A stretch of 54,224 nucleotides of DNA, taken from Bacteroidetes bacterium UBA6661. GTDB lineage: Bacteria; Bacteroidota; Bacteroidia; AKYH767-A; OLB10. The stretch's first letter is position 1; each line of letters starts with the position of its first letter. This document shows positions 40,769 through 48,901 of the stretch, piece by piece. Position numbers and translations under genes: made by a program. The stretch lies in NCBI GenBank assembly GCA_002455375.1, contig DKKR01000101.1, forward strand, positions 1 through 54,224, read 5' to 3'. Below the pieces are notes generated by a model. The model was given only the letters and a program-made list of their open reading frames with translations, was not told the DNA's origin and searched no databases.

Positions 40769-41524
40769 ATGAATCCAATTATAACGGTAAAAAATTTAGT
40801 CAAACATTACAATAGTTTTCAGGCTGTTAAAGGAATATCGTTTGATGTGTATGAAGGAGAAATTTTTGGTTTACTCGGGCCAAACGGTGCAGGTAAAACT
40901 ACAACACTTGAAATTATGGAAACCCTTCGCACCAAAACATCAGGTGAGATAATTATTAAAGGGTACAGTGTTGGTGCAGACGATGATGAGATTAAAAAAA
41001 TTATAGGAGTACAGTTGCAGGCAGCAGGCTATTACCCAAGCCTTTCATTACTTGAGTTGATTGACTTATTTGCAGGGTTGTACAGTCAGGATGTTAATGC
41101 AATGGAATTACTTCTGAAAGTAGGTTTAACCGATAAGGCAAAATCAAAATACAAAGAGCTTTCGGGAGGACAAAAGCAACGTTTTTCAATTGCAACAACA
41201 TTAATCAACAAACCGGCAGTTATTTTTCTTGATGAACCTACCACAGGATTAGACCCGCAAGCAAGGAGAAACCTTTGGGACTTGATTCGTCAGATAAAAA
41301 ATGAAGGCACAACAGTAGTCATTACTACACATTATATGGATGAAGCAGAGGAGTTGTGCAGCCGTGTAGCCATTATAGAAAACGGAAAAATTATTGCCCT
41401 CGATACTCCCGATCAACTCATTGATGATTTAGTTGCAAAAGGATTTGAAAGAAAAAAAGAAGTTAAAAAAGCAAATCTTGAAGATGTATTTCTGAATCTT
41501 ACAGGGCAGGAATGGCGCGAATAA
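40769..41524 (+). CDS. ABC transporter ATP-binding protein, ABC-2/DrrA type, 251 aa
   Basis: Walker A is GPNGAGKTT (residues 37-45), the signature is LSGGQKQR, Walker B is VIFLDEPTTGLD and the switch His is in VVITTHYMDEAEEL. The shape matches ATPases of ABC-2 exporters (drug, lipid or polysaccharide type). The short C-terminal end (LEDVFLNLTGQEWRE) is typical. No permease gene is adjacent, as the next gene is on the opposite strand. The ATG at 40769 is chosen over the TTG at 40760 inside the promoter. Confidence 0.92.
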   Translation: MNPIITVKNLVKHYNSFQAVKGISFDVYEGEIFGLLGPNGAGKTTTLEIMETLRTKTSGEIIIKGYSVGADDDEIKKIIGVQLQAAGYYPSLSLLELIDLFAGLYSQDVNAMELLLKVGLTDKAKSKYKELSGGQKQRFSIATTLINKPAVIFLDEPTTGLDPQARRNLWDLIRQIKNEGTTVVITTHYMDEAEELCSRVAIIENGKIIALDTPDQLIDDLVAKGFERKKEVKKANLEDVFLNLTGQEWRE

Positions 41525-41534
41525 TACAAGTTGC

Positions 41535-42152
41535 TTAGCGCTGATGCGGTAAATAATTTTTTGTGATTTTAATGGTAATACTAAAATCAATCAGCATAAT
41601 CCAATACATGTTTTTATCGGTGTAAACATCATAAGTTGTAACTCCATTTTTCTGCTCAAAAATGGGTTCACGAGTTTTAGCATAATAGATTCCTGCATTG
41701 GCACCATAACGCACACCAATTCTGTCGGTCAACTCTGTTTGCAGATTTAAACCCGGCAAAAAAGCAGCTCCATTGTATTGTGTAGCATATAAACTTCCGG
41801 GATAGGTTGATTTTTCGTACTTAAAGTTTACATAAGGAATATACAGTGTAGGTCTTATCTCTAATCTTTCTTTAAAAAACGACAGTAGCTTTACAGAAAC
41901 ACAAGGGCCAATGGCATAATTGCTTACTTCCTGTGCTTTTTCAGAGCGAAAATTATACATGCCACGAATAGCGTAAATGGTTTTGCGACTACGCTTGTTT
42001 ACACTGTAATTAAGCCAGAAGTTTTGCGATCCGTGAAATGATGGATAGTAACCAAAACCAATACGTTGCTCTTTAAAAATATTATCCTTAGCACTTATGC
42101 TGCCTGATGAAAGCAGCAACAATAAACAAAGTGCAAGGCCGGATTTAAGCAT
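41535..42152 (-). CDS. Predicted outer-membrane protein, 205 aa
   Basis: The signal peptide is LALCLLLLLSSGSISA. Alternating beta strands follow (IGFGYYPSFHGSQNFWLNYSV, ERLEIRPTLYIPYVNFKYE, IGVRYGANAGIYYAK, MYWIMLIDFSITIKI). I recognise no family. It converges with the ABC ATPase gene 10 bases away. A small beta-barrel is the best reading. Confidence 0.7.
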   Translation of the reverse strand: MLKSGLALCLLLLLSSGSISAKDNIFKEQRIGFGYYPSFHGSQNFWLNYSVNKRSRKTIYAIRGMYNFRSEKAQEVSNYAIGPCVSVKLLSFFKERLEIRPTLYIPYVNFKYEKSTYPGSLYATQYNGAAFLPGLNLQTELTDRIGVRYGANAGIYYAKTREPIFEQKNGVTTYDVYTDKNMYWIMLIDFSITIKITKNYLPHQR

Positions 42153-42235
42153 ATTTAAATTTTCGCCAAATTATAAAGTTAGAACCAAAAACAATATAAT
42201 CCTGAAAAATAATTATCTGTCCAAAACAATGTTTG

Positions 42236-42243
42236 TACTTTTG
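42236..42243 (+). promoter_or_regulatory. Promoter -7 element TACTTTTG of rnpA
   Basis: A perfect TAnnTTTG match ending 7 bases before the ATG at 42251. It supports that start over the in-frame TTG at 42233. Confidence 0.5.
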
Positions 42244-42250
42244 CAAAACA

Positions 42251-42691
42251 ATGAATGAGGGCACTTTGCGGAATACATTTTCTAAAGCAGAACGACTATG
42301 CAAAAGGAACGATTTTGAACTGATATTTAGTCAGGGTTCGGCATTTAACCGTTTTCCGTTCAGAGTACATTGGTTGAAATTAAAAGAAAATACTCCATCA
42401 TTTCCTGTTAAAATTGCCATAAGTGTTCCCAAACGAAAAATCAAAAGTGCCGTTTCGCGCAACCGTATTAAAAGGCTAATTCGTGAAAGCTACAGACTTA
42501 ATAAACAGATATTGAGCCGCGAACTGAAAAAAGATGAGCACGTCATACACATCATGTTTGTTTATAATGGAAATATTAACGCTACCTTCACAGAGATACA
42601 ATCTAAAATAATCCTAATTTTACAACGTTTAAAAGAATTGAATGAGCAAACTGCTGAACAGGATTCTGATAGCCATAGTAAAGTTTTATAA
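42251..42691 (+). CDS. rnpA: Ribonuclease P protein component, 146 aa
   Basis: Protein subunit that helps the RNase P RNA mature tRNA 5' ends. Visible are AERLCKRNDFELIFSQGSAF at the N-terminus and the RNR signature region SVPKRKIKSAVSRNRIKRLIRESYR. The protein is basic throughout. yidD overlaps it by 50 bases, the usual rnpA-yidD arrangement. rpmH and yidC, often neighbours elsewhere, are not present here. Confidence 0.93.
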   Translation: MNEGTLRNTFSKAERLCKRNDFELIFSQGSAFNRFPFRVHWLKLKENTPSFPVKIAISVPKRKIKSAVSRNRIKRLIRESYRLNKQILSRELKKDEHVIHIMFVYNGNINATFTEIQSKIILILQRLKELNEQTAEQDSDSHSKVL

Positions 42692-42863
42692 AATGGCCAT
42701 ATCGCCATTGTTGCCTATGTCATGTCGTTATTATCCAACATGCAGTGAGTTTTGTATGGAGGCACTGAGAAAATACGGACCGTTGAAAGGTGGTTTTTTA
42801 TCACTCAAGAGAATTTTATCCTGCAACCCATTTGGTGGTCACGGTCATCATCCGGTACCTTAA
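42642..42863 (+). CDS. yidD: Membrane protein insertion efficiency factor YidD, 73 aa
   Basis: Small inner-membrane-associated protein that aids YidC-dependent insertion. The signature is FYKMAISPLLPMSCRYYPTCSEF and the C-terminal CNPFGGHGHHPVP is typical (CHP/GGHGxDPVP). Length is normal. It overlaps rnpA by 50 bases in another frame and is followed 39 bases later by the S41 protease gene. Confidence 0.95.
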   Translation: MSKLLNRILIAIVKFYKMAISPLLPMSCRYYPTCSEFCMEALRKYGPLKGGFLSLKRILSCNPFGGHGHHPVP

Positions 42864-42902
42864 TGATTTTTAAAAATATTAATTGATTAAATAGTTTATA
42901 AG

Positions 42903-44591
42903 ATGCTACAAAAAATGCGTAAAAGAATCAGATTGTATGTTGCCGTTATTCTGGTCGGAATATCTGCTTTTTCTGTTTATAGTTTCAGTGACGATTATTT
43001 TGAAATATCTCGCAACCTCGACATTTTCGCAACCTTGTTTCGTGAGTTGAACATTTATTATGTTGATGAAACAAATCCGGGCGACCTGATGAAAAAGGGC
43101 ATTGATGATATGCTTGCCTCGCTTGATCCATACACCAACTATATTCCTGAAAGTGAAATTGAAGACTATCGTTTCATGACTACCGGGCAATATGGTGGCA
43201 TTGGCTCTTTAATCGGTCAGCGCAACAACGAAGTTATAATTACAGATCCTTATGAAGGATTTCCTGCACAAAAAGCAGACCTGCGTGCAGGTGATGTAAT
43301 TGTTGAACTTGATGGTAAACCCATTAAAGGAAAGAAAAATGAGGAGGTAAGCAAGTTACTTAAAGGTCAACCGAAAACTACAGTTAAAATAACTATCAGA
43401 CGTGAAGGTGAACCCAATCTGATTGATAAAAATGTAGTGCGCGAAGAGATTAAAATAAACAGTGTTTCCTACAGTGGAATTATTGATAATGATTTAGGAT
43501 ACATCCGCCTGACAGGATTTACCGAAAATGCAGGGCAGGAAGTAAAAAATGCATTACAAGCATTGGAGGCAAAGACAAAACTCAGAGGATTAATTTTTGA
43601 TTTACGTGGCAACCCCGGAGGCCTACTCAATGAAGCAGTAAATATTGTAAATATTTTTGTGAATAAAGGAGTTGAAGTTGTAAGTACAAAGGGAAAGGCA
43701 AAAGAGTGGGATAAAACCTATCATGCATTGAACAATCCTGTTGATACAGAAATTCCTGTGGCAGTTTTAGTCAACAGCAGCAGTGCTTCTGCTTCAGAAA
43801 TTGTTTCAGGAAGTTTGCAGGATTTAGACAGAGGTATCATCATTGGTCAGCGTACTTTTGGTAAAGGACTTGTGCAAACTACCAGACCGTTGAGCTATGG
43901 CGCACAACTAAAAGTTACAACAGCAAAATATTATATCCCCAGTGGACGTTGCATTCAGGCACTTGACTATGCACATCGTAATGATGATGGCAGCGTTGGA
44001 AAAATTCCTGATTCACTCATCACACAATTTAAAACAAAGGCAGGTCGTACCGTTTATGATGGCGGTGGTGTAATGCCTGATTTTGTTACGGACATCAGAC
44101 AATTGAGCCCTATTTCGCAAAGTTTATTGCTGAAATATTTATTGTTTGATTATGCAACTATGTATCGTAATACACATCCGTCAATTGCTCCGGCAAAAGA
44201 ATTTCATCTCTCTGATGCTGAATATGCAGAGTTTGTGAAATGGATTTCTGCAAAGGATTATGATTATGAAACCAAGAGTGAAAAAATTCTTGATGAGTTT
44301 AAAACAACAGCAGAAAAAGAGAAATATTTTAGTGCAGCAGCTGCAGAGTTTGAAGTGCTGAAGAAAAAAATATCACATGATAAAAATGCAGATCTTCAAA
44401 AATTTAAAGATGAGATAACAGAATTGCTCGAGAATGAAATCGTGTCACGCTATTATTATCAGTCAGGACAAATTGAGGCATCATTTAAGAATGATTTGGA
44501 AATTAAGAAGGCTGCAGAAGCACTTAAGAACAAAGATGTCTATAGTTCCATCATGAAAAGCTCTATGGCTTCGGTTAGAGAGAAGCACTAG
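42903..44591 (+). CDS. C-terminal processing peptidase, S41 family (CtpA-like), 562 aa
   Basis: Periplasmic serine protease that trims or degrades proteins from the C-terminus. A membrane-anchoring N-terminus (residues about 8-27) precedes the cap region (DMLASLDPYTNYIPE), a PDZ domain (GGIGSLIGQRNNEVII...GQPKTTVKITI), then the catalytic core. The nucleophile Ser is in VNSSSASASEIVSG (about residue 297) and the Lys is in FGKGLVQT (about 322). A helical C-terminal region of about 170 residues extends beyond the core. It sits in the rnpA-yidD plus-strand run. Confidence 0.93.
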   Translation: MLQKMRKRIRLYVAVILVGISAFSVYSFSDDYFEISRNLDIFATLFRELNIYYVDETNPGDLMKKGIDDMLASLDPYTNYIPESEIEDYRFMTTGQYGGIGSLIGQRNNEVIITDPYEGFPAQKADLRAGDVIVELDGKPIKGKKNEEVSKLLKGQPKTTVKITIRREGEPNLIDKNVVREEIKINSVSYSGIIDNDLGYIRLTGFTENAGQEVKNALQALEAKTKLRGLIFDLRGNPGGLLNEAVNIVNIFVNKGVEVVSTKGKAKEWDKTYHALNNPVDTEIPVAVLVNSSSASASEIVSGSLQDLDRGIIIGQRTFGKGLVQTTRPLSYGAQLKVTTAKYYIPSGRCIQALDYAHRNDDGSVGKIPDSLITQFKTKAGRTVYDGGGVMPDFVTDIRQLSPISQSLLLKYLLFDYATMYRNTHPSIAPAKEFHLSDAEYAEFVKWISAKDYDYETKSEKILDEFKTTAEKEKYFSAAAAEFEVLKKKISHDKNADLQKFKDEITELLENEIVSRYYYQSGQIEASFKNDLEIKKAAEALKNKDVYSSIMKSSMASVREKH

Positions 44592-44606
44592 AATACTGCA
44601 TGTACA

Positions 44607-46175
44607 ATGACAGGCCGGCTACAAAGTATAAGTAAACCTCTATTTTTTGCCGGTGTTTTACTGTTTGCTGTTGGATTGCCACTCTCCATGTTTTTAATGA
44701 GTGTGTCACAACTTTTCATCATCGTTGGATGGCTTTTGGATGGAGATTTAAAGGAAAAATTAAAGACGGCATTTAACAATAAAGTTGTTTTACTGCTGGT
44801 TGCTTTCTTTTTATGGCATGTGGTGGGATTACTTTATACTACAGATTTTCATTATGGCTTTAAAGATGTACGTGTAAAACTTCCTTTGCTTATAATTCCA
44901 ATTATTTTTTCGTCAATGCCTGTTTTTTCTGACAAGCAATTTAAAACAGTAGCATTGGTTTTTGTGGCTGCCGTATTGGTATCTACATTAATCAGCATGT
45001 GTATTTATGTTGGTGTTATACCAATTAAATTTCAAAATGTCAGAGATATTTCAATTTTCATTTCACACATCAGATTATCACTCCTGATTTGTATTGCTGT
45101 TTATTTGTCATTCTGGCTATTCAGAAGAATCAAGTTTGGTTATGGATTGTTATTGTTGGTTGTTTGGTTTGTATTCTTTCTGACTTTGATAGAGTCTGTC
45201 ACCGGTTTGGGTATTATGGCAGTTGTGTTGTTAATTTATGCCATCAATGCTTTTCTAAAAAATAAATCTGTTTTACGCAAAGGAGTTATTGCTTTTTCGG
45301 TTGTAGTTGCAGTTTCTTTACTTGCTTTCAATATCAAAAACACCTGGCATGATGTAACATTTTTTAATGATGCAGAGCTGAGAAATTTAGCAGCGAACAC
45401 AGCAAATGGTACTCCATACACGCATGACACCCTGAATCGTGAAGCAGAAAACGGACATCCGGTGTGGATTAATATTTGTGAACCGGAATTAAGAGAAGCA
45501 TGGAACCAAAGAAGCCGGATTATGTATGATGATAGAAACCTGAATGGTGATGAGATTAAGAGAACAATATTTCGGTTTTTAGCTTCTAAAGGATTAGCAA
45601 AAGATGCACTTGCTATTAAACAACTAAGTGATGCAGAAATTAATGCTATAGAGCATGGTGTAGCTAATGCAAATGATTTAACAGATTCCAATATCCACAA
45701 CAGACTAAGGGCAACACTTTGGGAGTTGAACAGATATAGGACGGGAGGTAATCCCAGTGGACATTCATTAACCATGCGTTTTGAATTCTGGATGACAGCG
45801 TTGCAAATTATCAAACAACAGCCGTTAACAGGTGTGGGCACTGGTGATGTGCCTGATGCTTTTGCAAAAAAGTATGATGAAACCAATTCTATGTTAGATA
45901 TTAAATTCCGATTACGGTCGCACAATCAGTTTCTGGCTGTTGCTGTTGCACTTGGTATTCCTGCTCTTATACTTTTTATCATCATGCTTTTTTATCCGGT
46001 TTTTCAGTCCCAATACTCAAGGTCTTTTTTATTTATGACCTTTTGGATTACAGCTTTTTTATCAATGCTAACCGAAGATACACTTGAGACACAGGCCGGT
46101 GTTAGCTTTTTCATTTTTTTTAGTTGTTTGTTTTTGTTTCTGAAAAACAAAGAGTTAGATAAAAATATTATTTAG
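44607..46175 (+). CDS. O-antigen ligase/polymerase-like membrane protein (Wzy_C family), 522 aa
   Basis: About ten to twelve hydrophobic segments are visible. Between roughly residues 245 and 390 is a large periplasmic loop. It is followed by the family motif region LTMRFEFWMTALQIIKQQPLTGVGTGDVPDAF and RLRSHNQFLAVAVALGIPALILF. These mark O-antigen ligase/Wzy-type proteins, which join or polymerise surface glycans on the periplasmic side. The donor (O-antigen, capsule or teichoic-like polymer) is not known. The gene starts 15 bases after the protease gene, so the two are probably co-transcribed. Confidence 0.88.
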   Translation: MTGRLQSISKPLFFAGVLLFAVGLPLSMFLMSVSQLFIIVGWLLDGDLKEKLKTAFNNKVVLLLVAFFLWHVVGLLYTTDFHYGFKDVRVKLPLLIIPIIFSSMPVFSDKQFKTVALVFVAAVLVSTLISMCIYVGVIPIKFQNVRDISIFISHIRLSLLICIAVYLSFWLFRRIKFGYGLLLLVVWFVFFLTLIESVTGLGIMAVVLLIYAINAFLKNKSVLRKGVIAFSVVVAVSLLAFNIKNTWHDVTFFNDAELRNLAANTANGTPYTHDTLNREAENGHPVWINICEPELREAWNQRSRIMYDDRNLNGDEIKRTIFRFLASKGLAKDALAIKQLSDAEINAIEHGVANANDLTDSNIHNRLRATLWELNRYRTGGNPSGHSLTMRFEFWMTALQIIKQQPLTGVGTGDVPDAFAKKYDETNSMLDIKFRLRSHNQFLAVAVALGIPALILFIIMLFYPVFQSQYSRSFLFMTFWITAFLSMLTEDTLETQAGVSFFIFFSCLFLFLKNKELDKNII

Positions 46176-46201
46176 AAACATTCTAAATAATATTTTCTCT
46201 T

Positions 46202-46209
46202 TACTTTCG
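46202..46209 (+). promoter_or_regulatory. Promoter -7-like element TACTTTCG of the porin-Rieske-imelysin-DHOR operon
   Basis: One mismatch to TAnnTTTG, 20 bases before the ATG at 46230. No second promoter is visible in the tight gaps further down, so this is the likely single start for the four genes. Confidence 0.4.
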
Positions 46210-46229
46210 CAGCCGATAATTTTCATTCA

Positions 46230-47417
46230 ATGAAAAACTACATAATAGTTATACTATTTCTATTTCCATTTCTGGCTCAGTCACAGACCGGTGAGGATTC
46301 ATTACATACCAATGCAGCTAATGAAAAACAGACCTATATTTCAGGCTATGGAGAAGCAATGGTGAGCTATGACTCACGCTACAGAACAGCTCAGGCAAAT
46401 TTTACCAGAGCTGTAGTTTTTGTAGGTCATAAGTTCAGCAAGAATATTTCTTTTCTTTCAGAAACAGAATTGGCTGATGCACGCGTTGAAGGTGGCAAGG
46501 CAGGAGGAGAAATAGCATTGGAACAAGCTTATCTGCGTTTTCAGTTAAACAGAAAAATGCATTTGCAGGCGGGGTTATTTATTCCACGAATTGGAATTAT
46601 TAATGAGAATCATTTACCAACAACTTATTATGGCAATCATCGTCCCTTTACCGAAACTTTTCTGATTCCATCAACTTGGCGGGAGTTGGGTGTTGCCTTG
46701 TATGGTAGTTCTGATGCTGTTACAGGTTTAAATTATTCTATAGCTGTTGTAAACGGACTTGATGCATCAGGATTCAGTAATGGAACAGGTATTCGCGGAG
46801 GCAGGTTTGAGGGCGGCAATGCAACAGCTTCTAATATTGCGTTAACAGGCTCAGTACAATATGTAATGCAGCATTTTACTTTTCAGATTTCAGCATATTA
46901 TGGCGGAAGTGCCGGACTCACTAAAAGAGAAGCTGATAGTCTTCAGTTAAATTCAGGCATGTTTGGCACCCCTGTGGGGCTTGGCGAAGTGAATGTTCAA
47001 TATCGCAAGGACAGGCTTACAGCTAAAGTACTTTTTGCAGCAATTTCAATACCTGAGGCTGATAAAATTAATCGTGCCTATGCCAACAACACTGCCAAAT
47101 TATCCATTGGTGGTTATGCAGAAGTTGCCTATCGCATTCTAAAAAAATTGAAAACAGATGCTTTTATCCGTTATGAAAATTTTGATCTTAACAGCAGCAT
47201 TCCAAAGAATGGAATCAAAAACGAAATACTGAAACAACAATATATCATTGCCGGATTTTCTTGTTTCCCCACACCGGGTGTTGTAGTTAAATTGGATTAT
47301 GTATATAAGCAAACCGGTGATCTTAATCCTGCATTAAACCTGAATCCATTTCCCAATGCACCTGCATACTATACAACAAATAGCTTTATAAATCTTGGCT
47401 TAGGCTATAGTTTTTAG
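46230..47417 (+). CDS. Porin-like outer-membrane protein, 395 aa
   Basis: The signal peptide ends at LAQSQ. The rest is beta-barrel-like, with alternating strands and many aromatic residues (YISGYGEAMVSYDSRY, ISFLSETELADARVEGG, LQAGLFIPRIGIINENH, LSIGGYAEVAYRILKKL) and a C-terminal strand ending FINLGLGYSF. The final Phe fits BAM-inserted barrels. It resembles phosphate-selective porin-like or DUF3570-type proteins only loosely. It is first of four tightly spaced genes; the Rieske gene follows after 2 bases, suggesting it feeds or exposes that redox module. Confidence 0.83.
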   Translation: MKNYIIVILFLFPFLAQSQTGEDSLHTNAANEKQTYISGYGEAMVSYDSRYRTAQANFTRAVVFVGHKFSKNISFLSETELADARVEGGKAGGEIALEQAYLRFQLNRKMHLQAGLFIPRIGIINENHLPTTYYGNHRPFTETFLIPSTWRELGVALYGSSDAVTGLNYSIAVVNGLDASGFSNGTGIRGGRFEGGNATASNIALTGSVQYVMQHFTFQISAYYGGSAGLTKREADSLQLNSGMFGTPVGLGEVNVQYRKDRLTAKVLFAAISIPEADKINRAYANNTAKLSIGGYAEVAYRILKKLKTDAFIRYENFDLNSSIPKNGIKNEILKQQYIIAGFSCFPTPGVVVKLDYVYKQTGDLNPALNLNPFPNAPAYYTTNSFINLGLGYSF

Positions 47418-47419
47418 AA

Positions 47420-47842
47420 ATGAAACGCAGAAATTTTATTAAAAACACATGCATGAGTTGTGGCATGATGGCAGCAGGAGGAAGCTTACTGTCGTTGCTG
47501 TCATCTTGTAAAAGTACATCAATATTCAAAACAGAAGCCGTGAATCATCTTCTTACAGTTCCACTGTCAGCAATGAACGATAAAAAAATATTAATTGTGC
47601 GCAATGCTTCAGCAGAGTATGATATTTTATTGGTAAAAAAATCTGACAATCTTTTTACTGCCTTAGAGATGAAATGCACGCACCGGGCAAACCCACTCAA
47701 TGCAAGCGATGGCGGACTTTACTGCACACTTCATGGCAGCCGCTTTGACCTTGACGGGAATGTTGTAGCCGAACCTGCTACGCAGCCACTCAAAAAGTAC
47801 CCGGTAATAGTAAACAATTCACTAATTCAAATATCAATATAA
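47420..47842 (+). CDS. Rieske [2Fe-2S] protein with Tat-like lipoprotein signal, 140 aa
   Basis: The Rieske motif is complete: CTH (Cys86, His88) and CTLH (Cys102, His105), followed by GSRFDLDGNV. The N-terminus MKRRNFIKN has the twin-arginine pattern and a lipobox LLSSC (Cys30). The protein would therefore be exported folded with its cluster and lipid-anchored facing the periplasm or surface. No oxygenase or cytochrome bc partner is adjacent. Spacing is 2 bases after the porin-like gene and 7 bases before imelysin. It probably carries electrons within this operon's system (inference). Confidence 0.9.
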   Translation: MKRRNFIKNTCMSCGMMAAGGSLLSLLSSCKSTSIFKTEAVNHLLTVPLSAMNDKKILIVRNASAEYDILLVKKSDNLFTALEMKCTHRANPLNASDGGLYCTLHGSRFDLDGNVVAEPATQPLKKYPVIVNNSLIQISI

Positions 47843-47849
47843 TTTAATC

Positions 47850-48899
47850 ATGCAATACAAATTTATTTTACTCTCATTAGCATCAGTGTTGGTTTTAAGT
47901 TCTTGTAAAAAAGATAAAGACAGCAGTGATAATTATTCATCAACACAAATTCTGAATGACTTTTCAGTTAATGTTGCACAGGCTACTTATAATGACTTAG
48001 CCTCTAAAACAGCACAGTTGCATCAAGCAATTACAGACTTTACTCAAAATCAGACTCAGGCCAATCTTGATTACTGTAAGTTATTATGGAAAGAGAGCCG
48101 CCAGGCATGGGAGCAGTCCGAAGGATTTTTATTCGGTCCTGTTGCAACAGACGATATTGACCCGCGTATTGACACCTGGCCTGTTGATTTTAATTCTCTC
48201 GATTCGGTGTTGAACAATCAATCTGTATATGACGAAACTTATGTCAATTCTCTTGAAGATGCATTAAAAGGATTTCATCCTGTTGAGTATCTGCTTTGGG
48301 GTGTTGATGGAAACAAAACAATTGTACAATTTACTTCACGCCAGTTAGATTATTTAGAAGCGTTGGCAGCAAACCTAAAGACACTAACACAGCAAGTAGC
48401 TACAAGTTGGACCACAGGTAACTATCATAATGAATTTGCAAATGCAGGAAATGGTAGTCAGGTTTTCACTACACAGCATGCTGCATTTATGGAAATGGTT
48501 AATGCTATGGCAGGTATTTGCGAAGAAGTAGCTGACGGAAAAATGGAAGACCCATTAGTTTCACAAAATGCTATGCTTGAAGAATCGCCTTTTGCAAAAA
48601 ATTCAATTATTGATTTTACGAACAATATTAAAAGTGTAGAGAATGTTTATCTTGGAAAATATACTTCTCAAGGACAATCATTAGAGAGTTTTGTAAGAGC
48701 AAACAATCTTTCTTTAGATGGCTCCATTAAAACAAAAATCAGTGCGGCTGTAACTGCATTAGGAAATATAACAGTTCCGTTTGGTCAAGCCATATTTACA
48801 CAACAGACACAGGTAATCAATGCGCAGAATGCCATACGTGAATTGAAGGAAGTTTTAGAAAATGATTTAGCAAATCTGGTAAGTCAAAAAATCCAATAA
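47850..48899 (+). CDS. Imelysin-family lipoprotein, 349 aa
   Basis: The signal peptide has a lipobox (VLSSC, Cys19). The imelysin core includes YCKLLWKESRQAWEQSEGFLFGPV, the GFHPVEYLLWG segment with the conserved GxHxxE (residues 141-146), and GKMEDPLVSQN further on. Imelysins are all-helical proteins linked with iron uptake operons and usually regulated by iron. Despite the M75 label, peptidase activity is doubtful. The di-heme oxidoreductase gene follows by 2 bases, the classic partner. Confidence 0.92.
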   Translation: MQYKFILLSLASVLVLSSCKKDKDSSDNYSSTQILNDFSVNVAQATYNDLASKTAQLHQAITDFTQNQTQANLDYCKLLWKESRQAWEQSEGFLFGPVATDDIDPRIDTWPVDFNSLDSVLNNQSVYDETYVNSLEDALKGFHPVEYLLWGVDGNKTIVQFTSRQLDYLEALAANLKTLTQQVATSWTTGNYHNEFANAGNGSQVFTTQHAAFMEMVNAMAGICEEVADGKMEDPLVSQNAMLEESPFAKNSIIDFTNNIKSVENVYLGKYTSQGQSLESFVRANNLSLDGSIKTKISAAVTALGNITVPFGQAIFTQQTQVINAQNAIRELKEVLENDLANLVSQKIQ

Positions 48900-48901
48900 T
48901 C

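Noticed and set aside
45236..45925. 229-codon minus-strand open frame
   Set aside because: It lies entirely inside the O-antigen-ligase-like gene and its Ser/Ala/Leu-rich translation is the shadow of that gene.
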